Origin: Sparassis latifolia | Lineage: Eukaryota > Basidiomycota > Agaricomycetes > Polyporales > Sparassidaceae | DNA: 64,000 bases | Assembly (NCBI GenBank): GCA_018466975.1 | Contig: CM031562.1 | Coordinates: forward strand, 2,480,001-2,544,000 | Direction: 5' to 3' | Part shown: piece by piece, positions 1 through 12,000 of the stretch | How the letters are laid out: every line of letters begins with the position of its first letter | How positions within the stretch are numbered: the stretch's first letter is position 1 | Program-made: the position numbers and the translations under genes | Notes under the pieces: model-generated | What the model was told of the DNA's origin: nothing | Seen by the model: only the letters and a program-made list of their open reading frames with translations | The model's database searches: none

Positions 1-35
1 GGTGGAATGTCAACAACAAAAGTCAAAGTTACGCA

Positions 36-741
36 CAAGAGGGGGGCGAGATTTGAATCGGGGATACCCAGCTGTTTGCAAGGGGGATAGGAAACTGGTG
101 TACGGGGTCCAATTTCAGCCACCCGCGCGTTTTCCTCCCAGTGCTCACCATTTTCCACCTCTCTCCTCAAGTTCTTCACGTTAATTGACTCTAAATTTAA
201 ATCTATGTTCTGTAATGTACACAGTCATTTCTGTGCACTCAAACCGGACATTTCCGCGCAGTGTGTGCTTCAGAAGAAACTATGGGCATACGTCAGATGC
301 ACGTGACTAAACGCGATTTGTTTAACGCAGACTTTGCCGCTCGCGTTCTTGTGCTGTGTCGCTTTGCGTGCTCTCCATCCTCTATGACAATTTCGCACGA
401 CGAGGAGGAGCGACTTGGTATACCTCCAGAGAAAATTCCTGTCAAAGTGTCCTTCCCCGTCGACGAAATGACAGTATCAACCGGATGGCAACGTGCGAAT
501 GGGTGCAGCGAAGAAACACAAGTAATCTTATGGATATGTATTATATACTACTCGGAAGTAACTACTGTTAATGTCATTGTCGATGAACGTATGTTTGCAG
601 TCGCAGAATATGGGAATCATTGTGCCTGTGCCGGAGATCGGCACGTCTTAATGCGGAAGGTGGCCCCCCCTACCCCAGTTTACGGGGTCCTCGAATTTTT
701 GCGAGGACGGTGTCGAGAATTCAAATCTCGCCCCCCTCTTG
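36..741. mobile_element. Non-autonomous hAT-like DNA transposon (MITE), 706 bp
   Basis: The ends are perfect 23-bp inverted repeats (36-58 and 719-741) that start CAAGAGGGGGGCGAG. They are flanked by a perfect 8-bp direct duplication GTTACGCA at 28-35 and 742-749. An 8-bp target duplication is typical of the hAT superfamily. The tip CAAGA only partly fits the hAT tip consensus, so the superfamily call is tentative. No transposase is visible inside; the 190-aa frame at 261-833 runs past the element and shows no known domain. Both tips contain a GATTCAAATC-like box resembling a tRNA B box, which may be chance. The insertion lies at the stop codon of the RHS-like pseudogene on its right. Confidence 0.8.
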
Positions 742-742
742 G

Positions 743-2599
743 TTACGCAGTCGGAAACAACTGCTCGGCACTCAGTCTCATAACATATTGTTCCACTCTT
801 TTCTCCCATGTTTCGCGAGAGGGTGGCTCGTAGAGCTGGTACTTAAACTCTGGTTCGATATCTGTGGGAACTACGAAGACCAACTTCCAGTTCTTCCTAT
901 ACCGACTCTTGGTAGGAAGAATGTTCGCGACTCTTTGTAGTCCTTGCACTTTGATTGATTGATCCAGACTGGTTGTGAACTGAAATAGGATTGGTGTCCC
1001 ATCAACGAACGTGAAAGAATTAATACTCGGGATATTGAATTCAGCGGACGGTAGTACGTGCGTGGCGCCAGATTACCAGAGATCTGAGAGATCTTCTCGA
1101 AGACGACCGCTTGCGAAGTCATAGAAAGGTCCCACTGAGTCTGAGACGAAGAATTATGACCACTCGAAAGAGACCTAATGGCGTAGCTCTGTGTCCCAAC
1201 AGCTGAAAGGACGTGATGCGCGGTATATTCAAAGATGCTTCCCGCCGTCCCTCTAGAGAGATGACCCGACAAGAGCCTATTGTAGATTTTGCGCATGGAC
1301 GATCCTAACAAATGCTGCGCATGCTGATGAATCATGTCCCAAATGAATGGAGTGGCGACCTTCCCGTGCATGATGCCTCGATAAATCTTCCCGTCCAAAG
1401 TTGCCGGGCCTACAATCACTAGTACGTCGCTCACCGAATCATCCCAACCACCGTCTCCCAGTGGGAACAGAGTGTTGGGATCCTGACATTTGTTCAATGC
1501 GAACCAAATTTCTAACAGATACTGCGCACGGTGCACGCAGGACCGGTGCACGCAGGACCAGTACACGGTGCGCACAGACGCACCAAACTCACTGTAGGCG
1601 TCCCAAAGTTCCCGATCAGTGGGCTGACGATTAATCTCTTGTAGTGGCCTGAAACGAAATTTCGTCAAATCCTTGTAACAGCTGCAATACCTTCATACAT
1701 ACATCGCAGCGTATATCTCACACCAGGACCAGGGCTTCATGATATATTTGTTAGCCCCTTGTTGTTTCGCCCATTCGTTGTACCTGCTAGGTTTCGGGGA
1801 AGAGGAAAGGATAACCTTCCACGTATGGAAGAAGAGGCTATACCATTGTGGTATCGCTTGACTTTCATTCGAATCAAACAAGATCCATCCTTTATCCGTG
1901 CCGTCGATATTCCCTCCGGGAACGTCCCCGCCATGTATTTTGGACAACTCCTGGCGTAAGAATACGAGGTCCATCTCAGCTCCACCGAATTGGTAGGCGC
2001 CTGACTCTCTGAATAAGAAGAACGCATCGGCGTGGGGCGCGTAAATGGTCGGCAATCCTTTGATCAGCCGGTCAACCAAAGCGCATATCAGGAATAGACT
2101 ATTTCCTGTTCGCGCAGGTCAGGTTCAGTATCATTTTTAATACCGTATGCTACTCACCGACACCAGGCTGACCAGTCAAGACGACCGGCTTCTGGTTTTC
2201 CTCGAAACTCGCCATCGCATCCTTATACTCCTGTCGTACCAGCACCTGACGCCTTACCATGGGGCTAGGCAGCCACGACAAATCAAGCCGAGTGTAATCG
2301 AATGGAATCCGAGGGATGTCGGGGTCGACGCTAGCTAATGCGGCTGCTGCATCGTCGTCATCTTCCACGATACCTGCTGAAGAAGAATCGGCCTCCACAA
2401 CGTTGGACTGCATCCTGTCCTTCAAGTTTTCGTAATCTGGGATGGAAATACGACTTTGAATGAAGACTTGGCGCCTGTCCTCGGGTTCGTCTGAATCGCT
2501 CCTTTTCCACAATTCGCGATATAGAATTCGATAGCTTAGGGATCCGAGATCAAAACTGCGAGTTTGAGCATTGGGATCAGAAAGATGGTAGACTCGCAT
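743..2599 (-). pseudogene. RHS/crinkler-like P-loop ATPase, decaying copy
   Basis: Spliced exons are 2599-2158, 2105-1703 and 1648-743 (introns 52 and 54 nt). Exon 1 ends in the Walker-A region (VVLTGQPGVG); later come a run with VDRLIKGLP, a WILFDS strand and, near the end, WKLVFVVP. This layout fits the large Agaricomycete family of RHS (retrotransposon hot spot)/crinkler-like ATPases. Two lesions are visible. The Walker-A Lys is replaced by Asn (GVGNS across the first splice junction). One base is missing near 1042: upstream sequence is in one frame and the conserved tail (EFNIPSINSF onward, ending at 743) is in another, and total exon length is one short of a multiple of three. A 15-bp tandem duplication at about 1539-1568 repeats SCVHR. 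The family is usually a hot spot for insertion, and MITEs lie at both ends. Function of such proteins in fungi is not settled. Confidence 0.7.
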
Positions 2600-2643
2600 G
2601 ATAGATGATAGGTGAGGCTCCTAAAACCAGCCGACTTCTCGCT

Positions 2644-3195
2644 TAGTGCGCGGGGAAATAGGTAGGTGTAAATTACATAGGCTAATTAGCAGGTGTAAAT
2701 TACGGTTAATTTACTGTAAATTTCAAACAGGCCTGTGACACAGGGTAAAATAGGGTAAAATAGACTGACACTGTATGGGCTGCCATGAGTGTATGAACAG
2801 GCTATACATACAGTCAGAAAGCAGACAGAACTGAGGTGTACAAGAGAGAATTGATGACGATAAATAAGGCGACAAATCTCACCTGTCCAAATTGGGGAAG
2901 TGCATGAAGGCATGCCTCGAAGACATCATAGTTTACAGCAATAGATAGAAGAAGCCATGGATACATCAAGGATACATCAACCCCCACTAGAAAGTGCAAA
3001 GCAATGTTTAGGTGGCCTCAGTGAACATCCTTTTGCTATTTTACACCGTAATTTACACTACTTTACCGGCTAATTAGCGTCAAGTAGCCCAGGTGTAATT
3101 TACAGTAATTTAGGTAGGTAAAATAGAGGTGTTGCACTTGAGCCTGGGTAATTTACCGGTCAAATAGACTGTCAGACCTATTTCCCCGCGCACTA
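2644..3195. mobile_element. Non-autonomous hAT transposon (MITE), 552 bp
   Basis: Perfect 20-bp terminal inverted repeats, TAGTGCGCGGGGAAATAGGT (2644-2663) and its complement (3176-3195), are bordered by a perfect 8-bp duplication TTCTCGCT (2636-2643 and 3196-3203). The tip TAGTG fits the hAT consensus (C/T)A(A/G)NG and the target site length fits hAT. The interior is AT-rich and full of short subterminal repeats (GGTGTAAATTAC, GGTAAAATAG and variants in both orientations), as expected for transposase-binding sites. It has no coding capacity. It sits between the divergent RHS-like pseudogene (start 2599) and the FunK1 kinase (start 3500), so it may separate or replace promoter sequence. Confidence 0.93.
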
Positions 3196-3499
3196 TTCTC
3201 GCTCCCTATGTTTATGTTTTAGCAGATCATGTGACAAATGTTTTATAAGACTTACCTGATTGAGGGAAAATTACTGTAAAAGGATAATGTGCACCCCCCA
3301 CCAGGGCTCTGATCACGGGCCCTCTCCCGTGGCTAGTCCGTGGCTAGTGTGTTACTGCGTACTGAACTGATGTGCTAGTTTCGCTGATAATTTGAGGATC
3401 GGTGGCCCACGCAGTTGTACAGCACTGTGACACAAAACCAGCAATTTACTTGTTGCCGTGGCCATACCCGATACCACTCTGTTCTCAACAGTGGCAAAT

Positions 3500-6035
3500 A
3501 TGAACTCTCTTTCCTCCTCCGCCACTCCCTCCTCTAGCTGCTCGAGTCCTGGACGCCGGCCGAAATTACCGACATCTATCATGGATTTTCACACGCCGAA
3601 TGTGCAGGAGCAACGGGAGGCAGTCAGCCTCCCTGTGGCAAAGCATCCGACCGAGACTTGGGGTTTGTGGAATAACGAGACTCTGTTGAGAATCAATGAA
3701 TTCGTGGGTGACGTCGACACATTCCTCAAAGTCTTCGTGCCATGCAATGAGTCATGCCCCGTACCCAGCAGGAAGGAGGCCATCTCCGGGGCCTTTCTTC
3801 CGCTTGTTGGTATCGGGAACGAGCTCGAAATGTATGATCCACTAGTGAGCACATGTGCTCGTTCTCTCAACTACTTGCTCGTTAGCCGGTTGCTAGATCC
3901 AAGGTTTGGAGTTGATTACATCTGAATTTCCCAACAAGAAGCCCCTCGAATTCTGCAATACATCACGAACTGATTTCCACTTTCCATTTGCGAGGTGGGA
4001 TACAGATCACCATATAACACGACCGGATGTGGTGGCATTGGTTGCCAATGTTTCAGCTGGTTCCGCGGAGCTCGACAAATGGAGGAATTCGAATGTTTCA
4101 CTCGTATTTGAGGCCAAGGCTAAAGAAAGTGAAGACCCGGTGCTCAGCTCTAGCGAAGAACACATCAAAACGAGGATTCAGCTTTCAAGAAATGCCAGGA
4201 ACTTGATGTTGGCCCATAGCAATTTATACTGCTTTGTGGTCGGCATTTACGAACGGATCGCTCCCATCTTTCGATTTGACCGAGAGTCCGCCATTGTGTC
4301 ACCCCCGATATCTTACCAAACTGACCCGACAAAGCTGCGGGAGTTTCTGTGGCGCTTTGTCCATCCAGCATACAGTGACGGTGTCAATGGCATGGACGAG
4401 CTGTCTGTGCGAGCGACAGGGGACTGTTTATTCACATCTCATGGTCAACCATTGACGGCTGAAGACCTAGAGCATAATCATCTGGTGACCATTCCTCCGA
4501 CGACAGTGGACGGGGAGTCACAGATATACTTCACTCTCAGATTACGAGCAGTCAAACCAAACCTCTTTGGACGCTGCACAGTTGTACAGGAAGTGGTCAG
4601 GAAGAGCGACGAAGGTGCAGATGCAACCAGGTATATCTTGAAAGAATCGTGGCGGCAGGATATACGGACCTCTGAACTGGAATTCTACGAACGCATCGAG
4701 GAGCACATCAAGTTTTCGGAGAAGCGTGCCGCACAGGGAGGCGAGAAGTTCGAGTTAGTTGGGCTTGCTCGAATGGTGCGTGGCGTAGATCTCGGCGCCC
4801 TGGAGTTGTCAAAGCTGGAGCACAGGATGGGGAGGACGCCATCGGCGTTATTTCATTCTCGTTGCATGGAAGACACGAACCCGCAAAGTTCGTCGTTGAG
4901 TAAGGCTATCGCTACGTTACCGCCTCGTCCTCCGCAGATGCCTCCACCAAAGAAACGACAGGCGGATCCACGAAAGGTGCCGCTTGTTGGAGCTACCTCT
5001 CAAGACAGCATCTCCCTTCCAGATGCTGTTGTCACGTTGAGCCGGTTACCTGCCCCCCCCCTTGACGGTAAGGCTACCACGTTGTCATCGCCCCAGGCCA
5101 ACACTCTACCGGTGGTAGTCCCTGATTCTACCTATCACCGCACGATGTCAGGACTTATCCGAGACCCGGATCTAGAAATGATTACTGAACGGAACCAAAT
5201 GCGTCTGATCTTGGATACGATTGGTCGCCCGATCTCTGATTTCCGCCAGACCAAAGAGATGGTGCTTGCAATTCGTGACGCAATGATAGGTGAGCTCTCG
5301 CTACTTTCACCGCACCAGCTGCTGATGTTTAAATTCACACAGGTCATCAATTTGCTTATGAGTCTGGCATCTTACACCGGGACGTCAGCCATGGTAACGT
5401 CATGATTGCGGAAGGTAAACCTTTCAAGGGATTTATCCTCGACTTTGATTACAGTAGTTTCTGGATGGACGTACAAGCAAAGAAGAACCTCGCACCCGCG
5501 ATCGTCGGCGCTGTCCTGGAGGCTCGCAAACGGTACGGCGACCGTCTCTTCGAAGAAGGAGACTCTGCGAGAATGAAAATGCTCAGTGTCGGCGATAATG
5601 TGATGCGCGAATTGAAAGAGAGAGCGGTGAGTTACTGCCGAATCTCACTGAGATATGTTTCCTGACTCAGACATGTAGGGAACACTAGCTTTCATGGCCA
5701 TAGAATTTCTTGGTAGACATACGCCAATCGTGCATGAAGTTCATCACGATCTGGAATCTTTTTACTGGCTTTTGATCTGGCTCGTGCTCAGGCATACCAA
5801 TGATGACCATCACCATGGCTCCTCGGCTGTTTTCCGAGGTGACGAAAATTTGTGCAGAACTCACAAGATTGTGTTTCTTCTTTTTGAAACACTGACAGTT
5901 CGAGGGAATGCTCCTCTGACGCATCTTCTCAAATCCTTGGCGGCTCTAGTCATGAAGTCCATCTGTTGGGCTAATCTGAAGACCGATATTGTACGCCTCA
6001 CACACGCAGCATTCTTGCAGGCACTGAATGAATGA
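3500..6035 (+). CDS. Fungal-type protein kinase (FunK1 family)
   Basis: Exons 3500-3880, 3939-5289, 5343-5626 and 5679-6035 join in frame to about 790 aa (introns 58, 53 and 52 nt). The first junction (donor gttagc) is the least sure; ATG 3500 is the first in-frame ATG. The N-terminal half has the FunK1 pattern (FEAKAKESED; LREFLWRFVHPA). The C-terminal half has the kinase catalytic loop HRDVSHGN, spliced across the second intron, the metal-binding DFD (in FILDFDYSS), and GTLAFMAIEFL in the activation/P+1 region. FunK1 kinases are expanded in mushrooms; substrates are unknown. A Pro/Ser-rich linker (about 335-400) separates the halves. Oddity: GAAT is tandemly repeated at about 6027-6034. Without one copy the frame continues through DGWPEDDRAIPF, so this copy is probably C-terminally truncated. 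Confidence 0.85.
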
Positions 6036-6530
6036 TGCGCTGGTGATGGATGGGTGGCCGGAGGACGATCGCGCAATTCCATTCATCCATAGAGGATTGG
6101 AGCTCAATACCAGCAAAGCGAACTCGGGCGGTGTATGAAAACTCAGTACTTGATGCTCTGACACATTCTCGTCTCGAAGAAACTAAAGGTGTCGTGTGGT
6201 TCAGCTTGAGGTCATCGGATTTTTGTCGTGAATTTTGTTAGCTCAATTGCATTATTAATATGACTTTCGCCTAATCTTCCCTTGCGTTAGATGCATATGG
6301 CTCGGTATGATCATATTTATATAAGTGTAATCTCTCTTTTGGACATCACTTCTACGTGTATCATGTTTGATTTCATTGTGCGTTTATAAATCTGCTGATT
6401 CCTGGATTACAGAATGACTCGTGAACATATTACAGACGATTCGATGCGCAGTATTGTTCACCTCACGATTTCCTCGCTCGCAGAGGTCCGAAGCCTCCAC
6501 GAGAGCCCTGTTTAGCATTCCGACTGAGCC
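6036..6530. other. Intergenic, no gene seen
   Basis: The first 110 bases still encode the displaced FunK1 tail in the +1 frame (see the GAAT duplication). The rest is AT-rich, contains a TATATAAG-like stretch near 6320, and shows no coding signal. Confidence 0.6.
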
Positions 6531-6531
6531 A

Positions 6532-6975
6532 CTAGTGACAGCCCGCCGTTTGCAAATCCTCCATCTCGTCTCCGTGCGGAGGGGTCCGACGCGTTCCTTG
6601 CGAATGGCGTCGCCCGTTCAAGAGTAAGATGTTAGACTGGAGGAAAGGGTGCTCGTCAAAGTCTTCAGAAGGCGCTGCATAGGTATAGATCTTGTGTGTG
6701 CCCTTGGACTTCTGCGACACGGTGGACCGCATCGTAATAGGTGCCGGTGAGGGCGCGTGCGGCTTTGAGTATCATAAAGCCTCGCACAGACGCTATGCCG
6801 TGCCCGGGGTGTGCATGGCAGTTTGCGTATATAGTTTCTGCTTGACTTGCCCCTGACCAGATCGTTCCTCTCATTTTGAGGGGTAGAGCGTTCATATTGA
6901 CCCCCTTCTCGACGTCGACGCGCCGCTGGGTAGCGCTGACGTGTGTGGCTGCACGAATTCCACCTGCCGGCGTAA
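6532..6975 (-). pseudogene. Unidentified coding relic with a frameshift
   Basis: Read on the minus strand, a stretch from about 6975 to 6665 has strong protein character in one frame (TPAGGIRAATHV, then MNALPLKMRGTIWSG, YANCHAHPGHG, ILKAARALTGTYYD, AEVQGHTQDLYL). It then meets a stop, while a second frame from about 6690 carries on plausibly (YAAPSEDFDEHPFLQSNILL). There is no start codon in a good position and no splice site of normal length at the frame change, so it looks like a broken fragment of a conserved gene. I do not recognise the family. An expressed gene with an unseen intron cannot be excluded. Confidence 0.4.
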
Positions 6976-7642
6976 GTTACTGGTTGCATTCAAATTGCGA
7001 GATGACGAACGCTCTGAACTTGCGCACAGCATTTCGAAGTTCTTCGTAACCGAGGAACAAAATTGTCTCGAATCGGAAATGACGCCCTGACTGCCGAACT
7101 GTGGACCCACATATCTTGAAAGTGTTAGTATCATATTTTTTCTATCCACAGATTCCGCGCGCGAGCTTAAAACATGCCTCATGCAATGCAATGACCCCAG
7201 CCAAGATTGGAGTTTGGCACTTAGGAAATACACGGTAAGAATGCGTACGCAAGTGGCATCAAACAAATGGACGTGTTGTAGAACGTACGTACGCTACGAT
7301 TCATCAAGAATTTCTGGTGAATGTTGGACATGGAAGTCCACCCGCGGGTTCCTTAATTTCGGCGGTGCAGTAGCAGACTGAACAACAGCCAGTCGGGATC
7401 TAGTATGAGATGCAGACATTAAACTCAACCTCGATATGGGAGATAATTCAGAGGAAATCCCAGGGTGCTGGGACTTCAGAGGAATAGATCCAAAGACGCG
7501 AGAAATTTGCATGATGGACTGATGGCTCGCGTCGACGTGGGTATTATGAGACTGGGAAGTTTGAGATGAGGGCCGTAGTATAAGGATAGAAATGGTGAAG
7601 GTAGACGAACCAGGGTATAGCTTGCCGCGGCAGCATGGTAGA
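6976..7642. other. Intergenic, no gene seen
   Basis: Short overlapping frames only; no domain, splice pattern or repeat that I can support. The right end is probably the 3' untranslated region of the dynactin gene. Confidence 0.4.
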
Positions 7643-8593
7643 TTATTCGTAACCCAGCCGTCGCCTCTCCTCTCTGTCGCGCTCCAGCTTCGCAACATGG
7701 TCCTCCGCTTCTCTGACTGCGTCGTCCCACGCGACAAACAGTTCCGACAGAGTGTCCACCTAAGAGGATCAGTAAGTACAAAACCTGCCTTGCAAGCCAA
7801 GGAGCACGCGCACCGAAGTAGCATACCGGTCCATCAACGCGGCGATGCGTTTTTCCAAATCTGCCGCCTTCTCAAGGTCTTCTGTATGCGCCTGCACCAG
7901 AGCCTCGAGACGCGGTTGCAATATTTTGTAGTCGGCGAGCTTGCCCGCGCCCGTGACGCCCTTGCTCTCAAGGAGGCTGATCTCGCGCAGGTCGCGGTCT
8001 GCAGCACGGATGTCCGGTTCCATCTCAACGAGGAACGCCTCTAGCTCGCTCGGGGACATGTTCTCGTACGTCGGCGCTGCGGTGGGGAGGGTTCCCGAGA
8101 GCGCGAAAGCCGGCGTGAGCAGGTGCGCATGCTGGTCGTCTGCAGTCGCTTCGCGTCAACAAATCGCGCAAGACGTCCCGGCGAGGCGCGACCTACAATG
8201 CTCCATGAATTTTTTCAGCCCGTCATTACTCTGCACGATGCCGTCCATCTTCCGCTGCAGCTCCTCGGCGCGACGCATCAGCGTTTCCCCCTTCTTCAGC
8301 TCGTGCGCCTTTGCACCGCCGCGCTCGCGCCCATCCTGCTGTGCGCCGTATAGCAGCGCCTCAAGCCACCGGATGCGCAGGTCGAGTGACAGGACCGGCG
8401 GTACACTCGGTGGGGGGGCGCTCGTCTTTGGCGCCTCCTCGGGAATGTCGAGGTCGAGGTCGTACAGGCTGCTCATCGTGGAAGGGGATACGTGTGGCGG
8501 CGGCGAGGATGGCGGCGTGGAGGAGGAAGAGGAGAGGAGCCGGTGGCGCTGGACGTCGCCCAGGAAAACGCTACCGATCACCGAGGAAGCCAT
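7643..8593 (-). CDS. DCTN3: Dynactin subunit 3 (p22/p24-like)
   Basis: Exons 8593-8197, 8139-7814 and 7759-7643 close in frame to 279 aa (introns 57 and 54 nt, GT-AG). A first coiled coil starts at LDLRIRWLEALLYG, followed by a long helical region (RAEELQRKMDGIVQ; LEKRIAALMDRY) and the C-terminal LSELFVAWDDAVREAE, which matches the family ending in animals (LSKQFVQWDELL). The subunit sits in the dynactin shoulder that links dynein to cargo. Family members are about 180-200 aa, so the Ser/Pro-rich first 39 residues may be untranslated and the second ATG (8476, MSSLYDLDLDIP) may be the true start. It shares a 470-bp divergent upstream region with the copper ATPase. Confidence 0.75.
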
Positions 8594-9065
8594 CCGCTCG
8601 ATTCTAAGAGGTTGCTAGCGCGAGGTCGATCTTTACTTCACTAGGGAGGCTTGGAATTTAACGCGATTACACCAGACGAGATATATGAAGCCTTGTGGGT
8701 CCGTATGGCTGCAAGCACGGACAGAGATCTGTGGAAGACGAGGAGGCAGGAGCCTAGGCAGAGACGAGTTCAGCGACTTCAGTCAGCTGGATGACGGAGA
8801 TTTGGAAGGTGGGAAAAACATACCTTTTCGGGCCAATCCTCCAGCGTCAAATGCATAACGCCATCGGACTCGGACATGTACTGCTTCTTGAAACCGTCGT
8901 CCCATTCGTTTCATCGCGCCGAATCTTACAAATAACCAGCGCGGGCGCACTCTCCTTCACTCCTGCACTCAGTCTCCTCCCTGCTCTGCGTTGGTTCTAC
9001 TCTCGCGCCATCTTCGACTTATCTGATAATTTAAACGACGGGGGCGCGTCGGGGCGCACCACGCA
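8594..9065. promoter_or_regulatory. Divergent upstream region of DCTN3-like and copper ATPase genes
   Basis: About 470 bp between two divergent start codons (8593 minus, 9066 plus) must hold both promoters. Pyrimidine-rich tracts (for example 8950-8980) precede the ATPase ATG, as is usual in fungi. No copper-response element could be assigned with confidence. Confidence 0.4.
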
Positions 9066-12000
9066 ATGTCCCTCTTCAGTAACCTGCTTGGATCCACCTC
9101 ATTCGCTGCCCCCGCAGGCAAGGTCGAATTGCCGTTGTCAGAAGATGAACCTCTTGTCGCAGATGAACAGGCTGTGGAGAAGTGTGAGCTGAAAATCGAA
9201 GGCATGACTTGCGGGTCGTGTGTAGAGGTGTGTGGTCGTGAGGCAATTTCGCGACGACGCCTAATGGCACATTCAGTCAATAGAGCGGATGCTCAGAACA
9301 CAACCTGGCATTCACTCAGTAAGAGTCGCCCTTTTGGCAGAGCGCGGTGTGGTGGAGTACGATCCCAATGTTTGGCATGTAGACAAGATAATAAACGTGC
9401 GTATAAGGCCCATTGAACTCCCCGTGGGTGATGACATTGTGTGCAGGAAATATCTGATATCGGTTTTGATGCGACACATATACCCCCATCGCGCTCCGAC
9501 ATTGTTACCCTACGCGTCTATGGCATGACATGTTCGTCGTGCACTTCTACTGTCGAGTCTCAGCTCTCTGCGATGCCAGGAATCACCAGCGTATCCGTAT
9601 CACTCGCGACGGAGACATGCAAGGTCGAGTTCGACCGTGCGCTCGTCGGTCCCCGGGAGATGGTGGAGAGAATAGAGGAGATGGGCTTCGACGCGATGCT
9701 CTCGGACCAAGAGGATGCTACGCAACTGCGCTCGCTCACACGGACGAAGGAAATTCAGGAGTGGCGTTCGCGTTTCCAATGGAGTCTCGTATTTGCTCTC
9801 CCCGTTTTTTTTATCAGCATGATATCCAAACATATACCCCCGTTGGCGCGATTCTTCAATCACTGCATCCTCCACAACCTGTTCGTTGGTGATTTTCTCG
9901 TCCTGCTGCTCACGACTCCGGCACAGTTCTGGCTTGGGTTTCGGTTCTACCGGAACGCCTACAAGTCTCTGAAACACGGCATGGCGACTATGGACGTGCT
10001 CGTCGTCCTCGGTACCTCTGCCGCGTACTTCTACTCGGTCATCTCTATGATCTGTGCGATGTTCAGCTCACAGCACGACATGCGACCTTTCGTATTCTTT
10101 GACACGAGCACAATGCTGATCATGTTCGTGTCCCTCGGCCGATACCTCGAGAACCAAGCCAAGGGCCGGACTAGCGCCGCGTTGACAGATCTTATTGCGC
10201 TCTCCCCTTCCATGGCCACTATTTACACGGATGCACCGGCATGCACCATGGAAAAGAAGATCCCGACCGAACTTGTGCAAGTCGGAGACACGGTGAAGAT
10301 CGTGCCGGGCGACAAGGTCCCCGCCGACGGTACCGTGTTAAAGGGATCGTCGACCGTAGACGAGAGCGCTGTCACTGGCGAGCCTGTACCCGCGGTCAAG
10401 CAAATCGGGGATAGTGTCATCGGCGGCACCGTCAACGGACTCGGCACCTTTGACATGCTGGTCACCCGCGCTGGCAAAGATACCGCACTCGCACAGATTG
10501 TCAAGCTCGTGGAAGAGGCGCAGACGTCCAAGGCACCCATTCAGACGTTCGCCGATAAGGTCGCGGGGTACTTTGTACCCACCGTCATCACACTTGCGGT
10601 GATCACGTTCACGGGCTGGATGGTCATCTCCCATGTCCTCAGTGAGACGTCGCTTCCTGCAATGTTCCGTTCTCACGGTGCGAACAAGCTCGCGGTATGT
10701 CTGCAGCTGTGTATCTCCGTTGTCGTTGTTGCCTGTCCGTGCGCGCTCGGTCTAAGTACCCCTACAGCAATTATGGTCGGCACTGGGGTGGGCGCACAGA
10801 ATGGTATCTTGATTAAAGGCGGAAGGGCGCTCGAAGCCAGTAAGTCCATCAAGCGAATCGTGCTCGACAAGACCGGTACAGTCACCGAGGGCAAGCTGAC
10901 GGTGGTCGCATCGACTTGGGCGTCGGAAGACTACAGCGAACTGTACGCTCACGCTAACGGAGTCGTTCAGTCTTTAAACGCGCTGCCCCTTACTGCACGG
11001 TCTCCCGTCGGGCCCAGCTGCGCCGAGATAGTCGGGATTGTTGCTGCAACAGAAGCTCGCTCTGAGCATCCTCTGGCGAAGGCAGTCGCTGTGTACTGCA
11101 AGGATCTTCTCGCAAAGTCTTCCTTGGCCTTTCCACAGGTCACGCTCCATTCGTTCGAGAGCGTTACCGGTGAGGGTGTGCGGGCGACCGTCTCGGTATC
11201 GGATTGGAAGAGCCAGTACACCGTGTTTGTCGGCAACTCGCGATTTGTCAGGCAGTCCGAAACTACATTGCTTCCTAATGCGCTATTCAATTTTGACGCT
11301 GCGCAGGAGACTCAAGGGCGGACGACGATATTTGTATCCATTTCGAGCGCCGAGCATCCTATTCCTCACCCAGTACTCGCGATCGCTCTCTCAGATGCGC
11401 CCAGACGGTCGTCTGCGCACGCTATCAAGGCGCTTCATGCCATGGGCATTGAAGTCAACATGATGACTGGCGACAGCAAGGTTACCGCCGTAGCCATCGC
11501 GAAACAGGTCGGAATCCGAGCGGAGGGTGTATGGGCGGACATGAGTCCTAAGGGCAAGGCAGCGATGGTGACAGACCTCATGGAGAAGAACAACGGTGGC
11601 ATCGCTATGGTGAGTGCTCTGAAGCTGACCCGTGCTACCCCCTCGCCGATAATAAATGTTGTTAGGTCGGCGATGGCATCAACGACTCGCCCTCCTTAGT
11701 CGCCGCATCCGTTGGCATTGCTCTGTCCTCTGGAACGTCAGTCGCGATCGAGGCTGCAGATATCGTGCTCATGCGCTCCGACCTCCTCGACGTCGTAGCC
11801 GCACTGCACCTCTCGCGTGCGATCTTCGCAACCATCCGCCGCAACCTGGTCTGGGCATGCATCTACAACGTGCTGGGTATTCCTCTCGCGATGGGGCTGC
11901 TCCTCCCCGTGGGTATCCATCTTCACCCAATGATGGCGGGCGCGGCGATGGCGTTCTCGTCGGTCAGCGTGGTGACGAGCTCGCTGACGCTCAAGTGGTG

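Noticed and set aside
715..745. A tRNA 3' end (T-arm-like CGAGA/TCTCG hairpin)
   Set aside because: No matching acceptor strand lies 60-80 bases upstream, and the sequence is explained as a transposon terminus.
261..833. 190-codon frame overlapping the first MITE
   Set aside because: Runs through the right TIR and target duplication into the neighbouring pseudogene; no domain or transposase motif.
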